This document shows, in pieces, positions 50,042-62,212 of a DNA stretch of 64,000 nucleotides. The notes beneath the pieces were generated by a model. The model had not been told where the DNA came from, did no database searches, and saw only the letters and a list, made by a program, of their open reading frames with translations. Position numbers and translations under genes: made by a program. Source of the DNA: Pseudomonas sp. LS.1a (lineage in GTDB: Bacteria; Pseudomonadota; Gammaproteobacteria; Pseudomonadales; Pseudomonadaceae); the NCBI RefSeq assembly GCF_022533585.1, contig NZ_CP092827.1, positions 5,302,001 through 5,366,000 of the forward strand. Reading direction: 5' to 3'. How positions within the stretch are numbered: the stretch's first letter is position 1; each line of letters begins with the position of its first letter.

Positions 50042-50698
50042 ATGCCCAAGGTCGGTATGCAACCCATCCGCCGCCAGCAGTTGATCGAAGCCACGTTGCA
50101 GGCGGTCGATCAGGTCGGACTGGGTGACGCCAGCATTGCGCTGATTGCCCGTTTGGCCGGTGTGTCGAACGGCATCATCAGTCACTACTTTCGGGACAAG
50201 AACGGCCTGATCGCAGCGACGATGGGTTACATCATGAACATGCTCAACGAAGGTGTCAGAGCACGTCGCCAGGCACTGAAAGACGACAGCCCGCGCGCCC
50301 ACCTGAAAGTGATCATCGAGGGCAACTTCGATGCCAGCCAGGTAAACGGCCCGGCGATGAAAACCTGGTTGGCCTTCTGGGCTTCCAGCATGCACCAGCC
50401 CGATTTGCACAGGTTGCAGCGGATCAACGACCACCGCTTGTATTCCAACCTGTGCTGCCAGTTCCGCCGCGCCCTGCCGCTCTACCATGCGCGCAAGGCA
50501 GCCCGCGGCCTGGCGGCGTTGATCGACGGCTTGTGGCTGCGTGGCGCCCTGTCGGGTGATGCATTCGACACCGACCAGGCGATACGGATTGCTTACGAAT
50601 ACATGGATCTACAACTGGCTAAACAGCACACCCTGGGTACAAACGACCAGGCCGCTGAACAACCGCGCACGGCCCTTGCCAACCCGGCAGGAGCGTGA
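50042..50698 (+). CDS. betI: Transcriptional repressor BetI (TetR family)
   Basis: Choline-sensing repressor of the bet genes. It has 218 residues from an ATG with AGGAG 8 nt upstream. The N-terminal HTH is clear ([13 protein letters not shown] ... [23 protein letters not shown], residues 9-54). The ligand domain ends in YEYMDLQL; the tail of about 20 residues beyond that ([20 protein letters not shown]) is longer than in enteric BetI. First gene of betIBA. Confidence 0.96.
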   Translation: MPKVGMQPIRRQQLIEATLQAVDQVGLGDASIALIARLAGVSNGIISHYFRDKNGLIAATMGYIMNMLNEGVRARRQALKDDSPRAHLKVIIEGNFDASQVNGPAMKTWLAFWASSMHQPDLHRLQRINDHRLYSNLCCQFRRALPLYHARKAARGLAALIDGLWLRGALSGDAFDTDQAIRIAYEYMDLQLAKQHTLGTNDQAAEQPRTALANPAGA

Positions 50699-50737
50699 CG
50701 CGCAAGCCAAACCACACACTGCACTTGCGAGGACACT

Positions 50738-52210
50738 ATGGCCCGTTTCGGAACGCAAAAACTCTACATTGATGGCGCTTACGTCGACGCTGGCAGCGAT
50801 GCCACCTTCGAAGCCATCAACCCGGCTACCGGCGAAGTCCTCGCCCACGTGCAACGTGCCACCGAGGCTGACGTCGAGAAGGCCGTCGAAAGCGCCGAGC
50901 GTGGCCAGAAAGTCTGGGCCGCGATGACCGCCATGCAGCGTTCGCGCATCCTGCGCCGCGCCGTCGAGATCCTGCGCGAGCGCAACGACGAGCTGGCCAT
51001 GCTGGAAACCCTGGACACCGGCAAGTCGTACTCGGAAACCCGCTACGTCGACATCGTCACCGGCGCCGACGTGCTGGAGTACTACGCTGGCCTGGTTCCG
51101 GCCATCGAAGGCGAGCAGATCCCGCTGCGTGAATCGTCCTTCGTCTACACCCGCCGCGAGCCGCTGGGCGTGACCGCCGGTATCGGCGCCTGGAACTACC
51201 CGATCCAGATCGCCCTGTGGAAATCCGCCCCGGCCCTGGCCGCCGGCAACGCGATGATCTTCAAACCGTCGGAAGTCACCTCGCTGACCACCCTGAAACT
51301 GGCCGAGATCTACACCGAAGCCGGCCTGCCAAACGGCGTGTTCAACGTTCTGACCGGCAGCGGCCGCGAAGTCGGCACCTGGCTGACCGAACACCCACGC
51401 ATCGAAAAAGTCTCCTTCACCGGCGGCACCACCACCGGCAAGAAGGTCATGGCCAGCGCCTCGAGCTCGTCGCTCAAGGAAGTCACCATGGAACTGGGCG
51501 GCAAGTCGCCACTGATCATCTGCGCCGACGCCGACCTGGACAAGGCCGCCGACATCGCCATGATGGCCAACTTCTACAGCTCGGGCCAGGTGTGCACCAA
51601 CGGCACCCGCGTGTTCATCCCGGCTGAAATGAAGGCTGCCTTCGAGGCCAAGATCGTCGAGCGCGTTGCCCGCATCCGCGCTGGCAACCCGGAAGACGAA
51701 AACACCAACTTCGGCCCGCTGGTCAGCTTCCAGCACATGGAAAGCGTGCTCGGCTACATCGCCAAGGGCAAGGAAGAAGGTGCCCGCGTGCTGTGCGGTG
51801 GCGAGCGCCTGACCGCCGGTGATTTCGCCAAGGGCGCGTTCGTGGCCCCGACCGTGTTCACCGACTGCACCGACGACATGACCATCGTCAAGGAAGAGAT
51901 CTTCGGCCCGGTGATGAGCATCCTCACCTACGAAACCGAAGAAGAAGTCATCCGTCGCGCCAACGACACCGAATACGGCCTGGCCGCCGGTGTGTGCACC
52001 AACGACATCACCCGCGCCCACCGCATCATCCACAAGCTGGAAGCCGGTATCTGCTGGATCAACGCCTGGGGCGAATCGCCGGCCGAAATGCCGGTCGGTG
52101 GCTACAAGCAGTCGGGTGTCGGCCGTGAGAACGGCGTCAGCTCGCTGGCGCAATACACTCGCATCAAGTCGGTCCAGGTCGAGCTGGGCGGCTACAACTC
52201 GGTCTTCTAA
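50738..52210 (+). CDS. betB: Betaine aldehyde dehydrogenase
   Basis: Oxidises betaine aldehyde to glycine betaine with NAD(P)+. It has 490 residues. Catalytic Cys286 ([10 protein letters not shown]) and general base Glu252 (MELGGKSP) are intact; the Rossmann glycine [10 protein letters not shown] lies near 229-238. The RBS AGGA lies 5 nt before the ATG and the gene begins 39 nt after betI. Confidence 0.98.
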   Translation: MARFGTQKLYIDGAYVDAGSDATFEAINPATGEVLAHVQRATEADVEKAVESAERGQKVWAAMTAMQRSRILRRAVEILRERNDELAMLETLDTGKSYSETRYVDIVTGADVLEYYAGLVPAIEGEQIPLRESSFVYTRREPLGVTAGIGAWNYPIQIALWKSAPALAAGNAMIFKPSEVTSLTTLKLAEIYTEAGLPNGVFNVLTGSGREVGTWLTEHPRIEKVSFTGGTTTGKKVMASASSSSLKEVTMELGGKSPLIICADADLDKAADIAMMANFYSSGQVCTNGTRVFIPAEMKAAFEAKIVERVARIRAGNPEDENTNFGPLVSFQHMESVLGYIAKGKEEGARVLCGGERLTAGDFAKGAFVAPTVFTDCTDDMTIVKEEIFGPVMSILTYETEEEVIRRANDTEYGLAAGVCTNDITRAHRIIHKLEAGICWINAWGESPAEMPVGGYKQSGVGRENGVSSLAQYTRIKSVQVELGGYNSVF

Positions 52211-52288
52211 GGCCCTGTACGGCCCCGCCCGTGCCACTGCGCACGGGCGTTCCCGCTCCCTGATCACCGCCAACACGAGGGTACTTTC

Positions 52289-53986
52289 ATGTCCCAAGAA
52301 TTCGATTACATCATCGTCGGTGCCGGCTCTGCCGGTAACACCCTGGCGACCCGCCTGACCGAAGACGCCGGCGTCACCGTACTGCTGCTGGAAGCCGGTG
52401 GCCCTGACTACCGCTTCGACTTCCGTACCCAGATGCCGGCCGCCCTGGCCTTCCCGCTGCAGGGCCGCCGCTACAACTGGGCTTACGAAACCGACCCGGA
52501 GCCGTACATGGACGGCCGCCGCATGGAATGTGGCCGCGGCAAGGGCCTGGGTGGCTCGTCGCTGATCAACGGCATGTGCTACATCCGCGGTAACGCCATG
52601 GACTTCGACGGCTGGGCAGAACTGCCAGGCCTGGAAGACTGGACCTACCTGGACTGCCTGCCGTACTTCCGTAAAGCCGAAACCCGCGACATCGGCCCGA
52701 ACGACTATCACGGCGGCGAAGGCCCGGTCAGCGTGACCACGCCAAAAGCGGGCAACAACCCGCTGTTCCACGCCATGGTCGAAGCCGGCGTGCAGGCCGG
52801 TTACCCGCGCACCGAAGACCTCAACGGCTACCAGCAGGAAGGCTTCGGTCCCATGGACCGTACCGTGACCAAGAACGGCCGCCGTTCCAGCACCGCCCGT
52901 GGCTACCTGGACCAGGCCAAGAAGCGCCCGAACCTGACCATCGTCACCCACGCCCTGACTGACCGCGTGCTGTTCGACGGCAAGCGCGCCATTGGCGTGA
53001 CCTACCTGGTCGGTGACAGCGAAGAACGCGTTGAAGCCCGCGCCCGCAAGGAAGTGATCGTCAGCTCCGGCGCCATCGCTTCGCCGCAGCTGCTGCAGCG
53101 CTCCGGCGTCGGTCCGCGCGCCCTGCTGGAAAGCCTCGACATCCCGGTGGTGCACGACCTGCCTGGCGTTGGCGAAAACCTGCAGGACCACCTGGAACTG
53201 TACCTGCAGTACGCCTGCACCCAGCCTGTTTCGCTGTACCCGTCGCTGCTGTGGTGGAACCAGCCGGCCATCGGTGCCGAGTGGATGTTCAACGGCACCG
53301 GCATCGGCGCCAGCAACCAGTTCGAGGCCGGTGGTTTCATTCGTACCCGCCCTGAATTCAAGTGGCCGAACATTCAGTACCACTTCCTGCCGGTGGCCAT
53401 TAACTACAACGGCTCCAACGGCGTGAAGGAACACGGCTTCCAGGCGCACATGGGTTCCATGCGCTCGCCTGCTCGCGGCCGCATCCAGGCCAAGTCGAAG
53501 GACCCGCGCCAACACCCGAGCATCCTGTTCAACTACATGTCCACCGAACAGGACTGGCAGGAATTCCGTGACGGCATCCGCCTGACCCGTGAAATCATGG
53601 CCCAGCCGGCACTGGACCCGTACCGTGGCCGTGAAATCAGCCCGGGCGCACACGTGCAAACCGACGAAGAGCTGGACAAGTTCATCCGCGAGCACGCCGA
53701 AACCGCCTTCCACCCGTCCTGCTCGTGCAAGATGGGCACCGACGACATGGCAGTGGTCGACGGCGAAGGCCGCGTGCATGGCATGAAGGGCCTGCGCGTG
53801 GTCGATGCGTCGATCATGCCGCTGATCATCACCGGCAACCTCAACGCCACCACGATCATGATTGCCGAGAAGATTTCGGACAAGATCCGTGGCCGCAAGC
53901 CGCTGCCGCGCAGCACTGCCAAGTACTACGTGGCGGGCGATGCACCGGTGAAGGGCAAGCCGATGCGTGAAGTGAAGCAGGCGTAA
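52289..53986 (+). CDS. betA: Choline dehydrogenase
   Basis: FAD-dependent GMC-family oxidoreductase converting choline to betaine aldehyde, probably membrane-associated and feeding the respiratory chain. It has 565 residues. FAD dinucleotide motif [15 protein letters not shown] at 5-19; GMC signature [20 protein letters not shown] near 85-105; active-site His in [10 protein letters not shown] near 470 and the [14 protein letters not shown]-terminal segment near 515. It lies 78 nt after betB and ends the operon. Confidence 0.98.
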   Translation: MSQEFDYIIVGAGSAGNTLATRLTEDAGVTVLLLEAGGPDYRFDFRTQMPAALAFPLQGRRYNWAYETDPEPYMDGRRMECGRGKGLGGSSLINGMCYIRGNAMDFDGWAELPGLEDWTYLDCLPYFRKAETRDIGPNDYHGGEGPVSVTTPKAGNNPLFHAMVEAGVQAGYPRTEDLNGYQQEGFGPMDRTVTKNGRRSSTARGYLDQAKKRPNLTIVTHALTDRVLFDGKRAIGVTYLVGDSEERVEARARKEVIVSSGAIASPQLLQRSGVGPRALLESLDIPVVHDLPGVGENLQDHLELYLQYACTQPVSLYPSLLWWNQPAIGAEWMFNGTGIGASNQFEAGGFIRTRPEFKWPNIQYHFLPVAINYNGSNGVKEHGFQAHMGSMRSPARGRIQAKSKDPRQHPSILFNYMSTEQDWQEFRDGIRLTREIMAQPALDPYRGREISPGAHVQTDEELDKFIREHAETAFHPSCSCKMGTDDMAVVDGEGRVHGMKGLRVVDASIMPLIITGNLNATTIMIAEKISDKIRGRKPLPRSTAKYYVAGDAPVKGKPMREVKQA

Positions 53987-53994
53987 ACCTGTAC

Positions 53995-54088
53995 CGGCCT
54001 CTTCGCGGCTAAAGCCGCTCCCACAGGCTTTGCACAGGTCTGGAAACCGTGCAGCACCTGTGGGAGCGGGTTCACCCGCGAAAGGGCC
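53995..54088. repeat. Inverted REP pair after betA
   Basis: Arms GGCCTCTTCGCGGCTAAAGC... and ...CGGGTTCACCCGCGAAAGGG; the left arm has diverged in the GCTAAAGC centre. Confidence 0.88.
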
Positions 54089-54105
54089 CGCCCAGGCAAC
54101 ACCAT

Positions 54106-54131
54106 AAAAGGCACCCACCGCGGTGCCTTTT
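54106..54131 (+). terminator. betIBA terminator
   Basis: AAAAGGCACC / GGTGCCTTTT with a 6-nt loop and seven Ts. Confidence 0.92.
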
Positions 54132-54251
54132 TTTCATCTGCAGAAACGCTTTACAGCCTGCCAATTCATCAGGTTAGAATCATTTGGCACGCGACCTGCT
54201 AGCGACATGCTATCAAGTCCCCTCCCCCCGCTGTCCCCGGAGTACCTGCCC

Positions 54252-55994
54252 TTGGATGCAAGCACCATCAACAGCCTGTTCCTGATCGGCGCATTGCTGG
54301 TGGGCGCAAGTATCCTGGTCAGCTCGCTGTCGTCGCGCCTGGGCATCCCTATCCTGGTCATCATCCTCGCCGTCGGCATGGTCGCCGGGGTCGATGGTGG
54401 CGGCATCATCTTCAACAACTACCCGACCGCCTACCTGGTGGGCAACCTGGCCCTGGCCGTGATCCTGCTCGACGGCGGCCTGCGCACGCGGGTGGCGAGC
54501 TTCCGCGTGGCGCTGTGGCCGGCGCTGTCGCTGGCCACCATCGGCGTGATGATCACCACCGCCCTCACCGGCCTGGTCGCCGCCTGGCTGTTCGACCTGA
54601 GCCTGATCCAGGGCCTGCTGATCGGCGCCATCGTCGGCTCCACCGACGCCGCGGCGGTGTTCTCGCTGCTCGGCGGCAAAGGCCTCAACGAGCGGGTCAC
54701 CGCCACCCTGGAGATCGAGTCGGGCAGCAACGATCCGATGGCGGTGTTCCTCACCGTCACCCTGATCGACATGATCGCCAGCGGCCAGACCGGCCTGCAC
54801 TGGAGCCTGCTCACCCACCTGCTACGCGAGTTCGGCATCGGCGGGCTGCTGGGCCTGGGCGGCGGCTGGCTGATGCTGCAACTGGTCAACCGCATCAAGC
54901 TCGCTGGCGGCCTGTACCCCATCCTGGTGATCGCCGGCGGCCTGGTGGTGTTCTCGGCGACCAACGCCCTGCACGGCAGCGGCTTCCTTGCCGTGTACCT
55001 GTGCGGCCTGGTGCTGGGCAACAAACCGATCCGCAGTCGCCACGGCATCCTGCACATGCTCGACGGCATGGCCTGGCTGGCGCAGATCGGCATGTTCCTG
55101 GTGCTGGGGCTGCTGGTCACGCCCCACGACCTGCTGCCCATCGCCCTGCCGGCACTGGGCCTGGCGCTATGGATGATCCTGGTGGCACGCCCGCTGTCGG
55201 TGGTCGCCAGCCTGCTACCGTTCAAGGCCTTCCACGGCCGTGAAAAGGCCTTCATTTCCTGGGTCGGCCTGCGCGGTGCGGTGCCGATCATCCTCGCGGT
55301 GTTCCCGCTGATGGCCGGCCTGCCGGACGCCCAGTTGTTCTTCAACCTGGCCTTTTTCATCGTGCTGGTGTCGCTGCTGGTGCAAGGCACCAGCCTGCCG
55401 TGGATGGCCAAGCTGCTGAAAGTGACGGTACCGCCAGACCCGGCGCCAATCTCCCGCTCCGCCCTGGAAGTGCACATCACCAGCGAGTGGGAACTGTTCG
55501 TCTACCGCCTGGGCGCCGAAAAATGGTGCATCGGCGCTGCCCTGCGCGAATTGAAAATGCCCGAAGGCACGCGGATCGCCGCGCTGTTCCGGGGCGAGCA
55601 GTTGCTGCACCCCTCGGGCAGCACCGTGCTGGAAGTGGGTGACATGCTCTGCGTGATCGGCCACGAGCACAACCTGCCGGCCTTGGGCAAACTGTTCAGC
55701 CAGGCGCCACAACGCGGCCTTGACCTGCGCTTCTTTGGCGACTTCGTGCTCGAAGGCGATGCCGAACTGGGTGCGGTGGCAGCGTTGTACGGCCTGAAAC
55801 TCGACGGCCTGGACGCGAAAATGCCGCTGGCCCAGTTCATCCGACAGAAGGTCGGAGGCGCTCCAGTAGTAGGTGACCAGGTCGAATGGCATGGCACGAT
55901 CTGGACCGTGGCCACCATGGACGGGAACAAGATCCAGAAAGTAGGCGTCAGATTCCCCGAAGGAACGCGACCCGGACCAGGATTGTTCCTCTAA
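54252..55994 (+). CDS. nhaP2: K+/H+ antiporter NhaP2 (CPA1 family)
   Basis: Cation/proton antiporter, 580 residues from a TTG start ([10 protein letters not shown]...). I prefer TTG because GGAG lies 9 nt upstream and this start matches the family N-terminus; an ATG at 54207 has no RBS. About 12 helices, with the ion-binding [12 protein letters not shown] and [12 protein letters not shown] motifs near residues 128 and 155. The C-terminal half of the cytosolic part has a TrkA-C-like domain ([17 protein letters not shown] near 485) and a CorC-HlyC-like end. It fits the osmotic/ionic theme of the bet genes. Confidence 0.93.
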   Translation: MDASTINSLFLIGALLVGASILVSSLSSRLGIPILVIILAVGMVAGVDGGGIIFNNYPTAYLVGNLALAVILLDGGLRTRVASFRVALWPALSLATIGVMITTALTGLVAAWLFDLSLIQGLLIGAIVGSTDAAAVFSLLGGKGLNERVTATLEIESGSNDPMAVFLTVTLIDMIASGQTGLHWSLLTHLLREFGIGGLLGLGGGWLMLQLVNRIKLAGGLYPILVIAGGLVVFSATNALHGSGFLAVYLCGLVLGNKPIRSRHGILHMLDGMAWLAQIGMFLVLGLLVTPHDLLPIALPALGLALWMILVARPLSVVASLLPFKAFHGREKAFISWVGLRGAVPIILAVFPLMAGLPDAQLFFNLAFFIVLVSLLVQGTSLPWMAKLLKVTVPPDPAPISRSALEVHITSEWELFVYRLGAEKWCIGAALRELKMPEGTRIAALFRGEQLLHPSGSTVLEVGDMLCVIGHEHNLPALGKLFSQAPQRGLDLRFFGDFVLEGDAELGAVAALYGLKLDGLDAKMPLAQFIRQKVGGAPVVGDQVEWHGTIWTVATMDGNKIQKVGVRFPEGTRPGPGLFL

Positions 55995-56029
55995 ACTTCG
56001 TTTCTGCCGGATCCACAAGTAGTCTGCCT

Positions 56030-59000
56030 ATGTCCCTGTGCGTGTACCTCCGCACAGCCCTGCTCGGGCTGTGCCTGTCTCTCTCTTTTGCAGCCACGGC
56101 AGCAGAAGCCCCGACCACCGCCAGCATCCAGAACAGCCTCGACAAGATCGCCGAGCGCAAGCTACCCGAGGCCGAGCAGAAAGCCCTGCAGCAGGTGCTG
56201 GAACAAACCCTCAGCCTGCTCGCCAGCAAGGAAGACAACGAGAAGAAACTCGCCGCGCTGAAGCAGCAGCTGGCTGGTGCGCCAAAAGAAACCAGCGACA
56301 GCCAGCGCGAACTGGCAAGGCTCAAGGAAAGCAAGCCACAGCCGGTGGCCCAGCGCTATGCCAGCCTCAGCGTGCCGCAACTGGAGCAGATGCTCAGCGA
56401 ACGCAGCACCCAGCAGGGAGAGCTGCAGAAGGCACTGTCCGAAGCCAACAGCCTGATCATCAATTCGCAGACCCGCCCGGAACGCGCCCAAGCCGAAATC
56501 AGCAACAGCCAGGCGCGCACCCAGCAGATCAACAACATCCTCAAGACAGGCAAGGACGCCGGCAAACAGATCAACGCCGACCAGCGCAACCAGCTCAATG
56601 CCGAACTGGCCTCGCTCAACGCGCTGACCCTGCTGCGCCGCCAGGAGCTGGCCGGCAACAGCCTGCTGCAAGACCTGGGCAACGCCCGCCACGACTTGCT
56701 GATCGAACGCGCCGCGCGCCTGGAGCAGGAAATCCAGGACCTGCAGACCCTGATCAACGACAAGCGCCTGGCCCAATCCCAGGAAGCCGTCACCCAGCAG
56801 TCGATCGAGGCCCAGAAAGCCGGCGGCAGCAGCCTGCTGGCCACCGAAAGCGCGGTCAACCTCAAGCTCTCCGACTACCTGCTGAAAAGCACCGACCGCC
56901 TCAACGAACTGACCCAGCAGAACCTGCGCACCAAGCAGCAACTGGATAGCCTGACCCAGGCCGACCAGGCACTGGACGAGCAGATCAATGTGCTCAAGGG
57001 CAGCCTGCTGCTGTCGAAGATCCTGTACAAGCAAAAGCAGACCCTGCCGCACCTGAAGGTCGACCGTGACCTGGCCGACCAGATCGCCGACACCCGCCTG
57101 TACCAGTTCGAGGTCAACCAGCAACGCGAGCAGATGAGCAGCCCGGCCACCTACGTCGACAAGCTGCTGGCCGCCCAACCGCAGGAAGAGGTGACGCCTC
57201 AGCTGCGCAAAGCCCTGCTGGAAGTGGCGATTACCCGCAGCGACCTGCTGGAGCGGCTGAACCGCGAGCTGTCGGCACTGCTCAACGAATCGATCACCCT
57301 GCAGCTCAACCAGAAGCAGCTGCTGGGCACTGCCCAGAGCCTGCGCACTACCCTCGACGAGCAAATGTTCTGGATCCCCAGCAACAAGCCGCTGGACTGG
57401 GACTGGCTGCGCTATGTGCCGGAACGCCTGGCCGACCAGGTGGCCAACCTGCCGTGGGGCTCGGGCCTGAAGGAGCTGGCCGACGGCCTGAGCCAACGCC
57501 CGTTGCTGTTCCTGCCGCTGCTGCTGGTGATCGGCGCCCTGCTGTGGCGCCGCACGTACCTGTACCAAAGGCTGGGCAAGGTGCACCAGGACATCGGCCA
57601 CTTCCGCCGCGACAGCCAGTGGCACACGCCTCAGGCGATCCTCATCAACATCCTGTTGGCGATGCCGGTCAGCCTGGGCCTGGCCCTGTGCAGCTACGCC
57701 CTGCAGATAGACGCGCGCGGGCAGAACGCCAACCTCGGCGCCGCCCTCTGGCAACTGGCCCAGGCCTGGCTGGTGTTCTACACCGCCTACCGCATCCTTG
57801 CTCCCGGCGGCGTGGCGGAAATCCACTTCCGCTGGCACAAGCCGCAGGTCGAGTTCCTGCGCGGCTGGGTGCGCCGCCTGGGCACCGTGGTACTGGCGCT
57901 GGTCGGCGTGGTGGCGGTAGCCGAACATCAGCCTTCGGCGCTGGCCGATGATGTGCTGGGCATCGGCGTGGTGCTGGCCTGCTACGCGCTGATGGCCTGG
58001 CTGCTCAGCCGCCTGCTGCTCAGCAGCCCGGCGCACCGCGATACCTCGCTGTTCCGCAAGGCCGTGGGCGTGGCCTTCACCGCCCTGCCCATCGCCCTGT
58101 TCGTGGCCGTGTGCTTCGGCTACTACTACACCGCGCTGAAACTGACCGACCGGCTGATCTACACCCTGTACCTGCTGCTGTTCTGGCTGGTGATCGAAGC
58201 CGCGTTCGTGCGTGGCCTGTCGGTGGCGGCACGGCGCCTGGCCTACCAGCGTGCGCTGAGCAAGCGGGCGGCGGCCAAGGAAGGGCTGGATGGCGAAGTC
58301 ATCACCGAAGAACCCACGCTGGACATCGAACAGGTCAACCAGCAGTCGCTGCGTCTGATCCGCCTGGCCTTGCTTGGCGGTTTCATCGCCGGCCTGTACT
58401 GGGTGTGGTCAGACCTGATCTCGGTGTTCGCCTACCTCAACAACTTCGTCCTCTACGAATACACCAGCGGCACCGGCGCCACCGCCAGCATGGTGCCGAT
58501 CAGCCTGGGCGACTTCCTCGGTGCGCTGGTCATCATCGGCATCACCTTCGCGCTCGCACGCAACTTGCCCGGCCTGCTCGAAGTCCTGGTGCTGTCGCGG
58601 CTCAACCTGGCCCAGGGCAGTGCGTACGCCACCACCACCTTGCTGTCCTATGTCATCGTCGGGGTCGGCATCGTCAGTACCCTGTCCACCCTCGGGGTGA
58701 GCTGGGACAAGTTGCAGTGGCTGGTAGCAGCGCTGTCGGTGGGCCTGGGCTTCGGCATGCAGGAGATCTTCGCCAACTTCATCTCCGGCATCATGATCCT
58801 GTTCGAGCGCCCGGTACGGATTGGCGACACCATCACCATCGGCAACCTGTCCGGCACCGTGAGCAAGATCCGCATCCGCGCCACCACCATCACCGACTTC
58901 GACCGCAAGGACATCATCGTCCCCAACAAGACCTTCATCACCGGCCAGCTGATCAACTGGTCGCTGACCGACACGGTCACCCGGGTGACGCTGAAGCTGG

Positions 59001-59338
59001 GCATCGACTATGGCTCGGACCTGGACCTGGTGCGCGACCTGCTGCTCAAGGGCGCCCACGAAAACCCACGCGTGCTCAAGGACCCGGAGCCGATCGTGTA
59101 CTTCCTCAACTTCGGCGAGAGCTCGCTGGACCACGAGCTGCGCATGCACGTGCGGGACCTGGGCGATCGCAACCCGACGCTGGACGAGATCAACCGCTAC
59201 ATCAACCGCGAGTTCAAGGCGCACAACATCAAGATCTCGGTGCGCCAGGTCGAGGTGTTCCTGATGGATCCGAAGGGCGGCAAACAGCAGCTGATTCCTG
59301 TGGAACAGCCGAAACCGGATGGCACTGCTTCGGCCTGA
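56030..59338 (+). CDS. mscK: Large mechanosensitive channel MscK (KefA) type
   Basis: 1102 residues: signal peptide MSLCVYLRTALLGLCLSLSFAATAAEA, a long periplasmic coiled-coil domain (about 30-490), then about eleven membrane helices, and a C-terminal MscS domain (about 830-1080). The MscS pore helix and cytosolic vestibule entrance are visible as ALSVGLGFGMQEIFANFISGIMILFERPVRIGDTI near 900-935. It opens under hypo-osmotic shock, releasing ions. It starts 35 nt after nhaP2 and may be co-transcribed. The RBS is weak. Confidence 0.92.
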   Translation: MSLCVYLRTALLGLCLSLSFAATAAEAPTTASIQNSLDKIAERKLPEAEQKALQQVLEQTLSLLASKEDNEKKLAALKQQLAGAPKETSDSQRELARLKESKPQPVAQRYASLSVPQLEQMLSERSTQQGELQKALSEANSLIINSQTRPERAQAEISNSQARTQQINNILKTGKDAGKQINADQRNQLNAELASLNALTLLRRQELAGNSLLQDLGNARHDLLIERAARLEQEIQDLQTLINDKRLAQSQEAVTQQSIEAQKAGGSSLLATESAVNLKLSDYLLKSTDRLNELTQQNLRTKQQLDSLTQADQALDEQINVLKGSLLLSKILYKQKQTLPHLKVDRDLADQIADTRLYQFEVNQQREQMSSPATYVDKLLAAQPQEEVTPQLRKALLEVAITRSDLLERLNRELSALLNESITLQLNQKQLLGTAQSLRTTLDEQMFWIPSNKPLDWDWLRYVPERLADQVANLPWGSGLKELADGLSQRPLLFLPLLLVIGALLWRRTYLYQRLGKVHQDIGHFRRDSQWHTPQAILINILLAMPVSLGLALCSYALQIDARGQNANLGAALWQLAQAWLVFYTAYRILAPGGVAEIHFRWHKPQVEFLRGWVRRLGTVVLALVGVVAVAEHQPSALADDVLGIGVVLACYALMAWLLSRLLLSSPAHRDTSLFRKAVGVAFTALPIALFVAVCFGYYYTALKLTDRLIYTLYLLLFWLVIEAAFVRGLSVAARRLAYQRALSKRAAAKEGLDGEVITEEPTLDIEQVNQQSLRLIRLALLGGFIAGLYWVWSDLISVFAYLNNFVLYEYTSGTGATASMVPISLGDFLGALVIIGITFALARNLPGLLEVLVLSRLNLAQGSAYATTTLLSYVIVGVGIVSTLSTLGVSWDKLQWLVAALSVGLGFGMQEIFANFISGIMILFERPVRIGDTITIGNLSGTVSKIRIRATTITDFDRKDIIVPNKTFITGQLINWSLTDTVTRVTLKLGIDYGSDLDLVRDLLLKGAHENPRVLKDPEPIVYFLNFGESSLDHELRMHVRDLGDRNPTLDEINRYINREFKAHNIKISVRQVEVFLMDPKGGKQQLIPVEQPKPDGTASA

Positions 59339-59389
59339 ACGGGCGCGAATACTTTATTCTGTGCAGAACCCCTGCGAGGGCTTTGCCCT

Positions 59390-60979
<1,590 letters not shown>

Positions 60980-60991
60980 CCAACTCCGAAC

Positions 60992-61021
60992 CCTGTGGGA
61001 GCTGGCTTGCCGGCGATAGGG
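60992..61021. repeat. Single REP-like element between selO and trxC
   Basis: One arm only (CCTGTGGGAGCTGGCTTGCC...), a divergent REP unit without an inverted partner. Confidence 0.6.
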
Positions 61022-61048
61022 CCCGAACAAACAACACAAGGAATTGAT

Positions 61049-61483
61049 ATGTCCGAACCACTGGTAATCCCCTGCCCCCACTGCAACGGCCTCAACCGCC
61101 TGCCTGCCGAGCGCCTGGGCGACGCGCCGAAATGCGGCCGCTGCAAACAGGACGTGTTGCTGAGCACCCCTTTCGAACTCACCGAAGCCAGCTACGCCAG
61201 CCAGATCAAAGGCGACCTGCCACTGCTGGTCGACATCTGGGCCGACTGGTGCGGCCCATGCAAGTCCTTCGCCCCCACATTCGAACAGGCCGCCCGCCAA
61301 CTGGCCGGCCGCTGCCGCCTGGCCAAGCTCGACAGCGAAGCCAACCGCAACCTGGCCGGGCAACTGGGTATCCGCTCGATCCCCAGCCTGCTGCTGTTCA
61401 AGAATGGCCGTGAAGTCAGCCGTCAAGCCGGGGCGTTTCCACTCCAGTCGTTGCTGGAGTGGTTGCGTAGCCAGGGAGTTTAG
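61049..61483 (+). CDS. trxC: Thioredoxin 2 (zinc-binding)
   Basis: 144 residues. The N-terminal zinc ribbon has two Cys pairs (PCPHC at 9/12 and CGRC at 29/32); the thioredoxin domain has active site WCGPC near 68-72 and the cis-Pro in SIPSLLLF near 112. AAGGA lies 6 nt before the ATG. TrxC reduces disulfides, especially under oxidative stress; the pairing with selO, also redox-linked, may be functional. Confidence 0.96.
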   Translation: MSEPLVIPCPHCNGLNRLPAERLGDAPKCGRCKQDVLLSTPFELTEASYASQIKGDLPLLVDIWADWCGPCKSFAPTFEQAARQLAGRCRLAKLDSEANRNLAGQLGIRSIPSLLLFKNGREVSRQAGAFPLQSLLEWLRSQGV

Positions 61484-61486
61484 TTC

Positions 61487-61843
61487 TCAAGCACTCGCCA
61501 GCAGCGACTCATAGGGGATACGAAGGCCATCATGCAGGCGCTTGATCATGGAAAGGCTCAATCCACGCTTTCCATTCAAGACTTCCGAGACTCTCCCGCT
61601 TGGACCAATGAAGGGTTCTAGATCACGCGGTGTGAGCCCCTGCTGATCCATGCAGAACTTGATGGCCTCGATGGGGTTAGCCGGGTGGATGGGGTAGTGC
61701 TTGTTCTCGTACACCTCGATCAGTGTCACAAGCACTTCCATTTCATCGGCTTCTGGCGTTCCCGCTTCAGCCTGAAAAATGGTTTCAAGCCGCTGGAATG
61801 CTGCTCGCAAATCATCATCGTTGCGGATTGGCTTAATATTCAC
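61487..61843 (-). CDS. higA: HigA-type antitoxin (XRE family)
   Basis: 118 residues from a GTG start with GGAG 7 nt upstream; the longer 130-residue reading has no RBS. The N-terminal part (NIKPIRNDDDLRAAFQRLETIF ... EMEVLVTLIEVYE) is the typical HigA region that neutralises the toxin, and the C-terminal HTH (LTPRDLEPFIGPSGRVSEVLNGKRGLSLSMIKRLH) binds DNA. The start overlaps the toxin gene's stop by 11 nt. It probably represses its own operon through the palindrome upstream of higB. Confidence 0.92.
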   Translation of the reverse strand: MNIKPIRNDDDLRAAFQRLETIFQAEAGTPEADEMEVLVTLIEVYENKHYPIHPANPIEAIKFCMDQQGLTPRDLEPFIGPSGRVSEVLNGKRGLSLSMIKRLHDGLRIPYESLLASA

Positions 61844-62141
61844 AGATTGTCTCCACGTCAATCTCGTCATATCGCTCATGCGTACCGACGAACTTCACCC
61901 AGGCAATACCGGCTCGATACTGCATCTCGACTACAAGCCGGTACTTGTTACCCCCGATGTTGAAGACCACGCGGTTGTTGCCACATATGCTGGCGCTGCC
62001 AATCTGGTCCTTTAAATCCTGCGGCGTTCGCCAGATGGCTTTGATGGCCATGTCGTGCCAGCTTTCCAAGGGGGCTTTGGCATCCTCATGTCCGGGCAAA
62101 CCCCAGAACTTCACCAAGGTGCTTTTGGCAATGACGCGCAT
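61833..62141 (-). CDS. higB: HigB family toxin (mRNA interferase)
   Basis: 102 residues, HigB_toxin family: MRVIAKSTLVKFW at the start, SWHDMAIKAIWRTPQDLKDQIGSASICGNNRVVFNIGGNKYRLVVEM in the middle and WVKFVGTHERYDEIDVETI at the end. Such RelE-fold toxins cut mRNA on the ribosome. The toxin-first order is usual for higBA. GGAG lies about 11 nt upstream of the ATG. Codon use is less GC-biased than in the neighbours, consistent with mobility. Confidence 0.92.
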   Translation of the reverse strand: MRVIAKSTLVKFWGLPGHEDAKAPLESWHDMAIKAIWRTPQDLKDQIGSASICGNNRVVFNIGGNKYRLVVEMQYRAGIAWVKFVGTHERYDEIDVETICEY

Positions 62142-62149
62142 CCAAGCAT

Positions 62150-62168
62150 ATCTCCCGTTTTGGGAGAT
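62150..62168. promoter_or_regulatory. Probable HigA operator
   Basis: ATCTCCC-GTTTT-GGGAGAT, a perfect 7-bp inverted repeat 9-27 bp upstream of the higB ATG. The position, overlapping the expected core promoter, suits autoregulation. Confidence 0.7.
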
Positions 62169-62212
62169 TATGAGCGGTAGTCACCCTTCCTGCAAGCGAC
62201 AAGAAACAACGC

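Noticed and set aside
50609..54118. 1169-residue open frame antisense to betB and betA
   Set aside because: Low-complexity Val/Gly/His/Asp-rich translation typical of the antisense of GC-rich genes; the opposite strand encodes intact BetB and BetA.
54207..54251. Upstream ATG for nhaP2
   Set aside because: No RBS before it, and the extension lacks family similarity; the TTG at 54252 has GGAG at the right distance.
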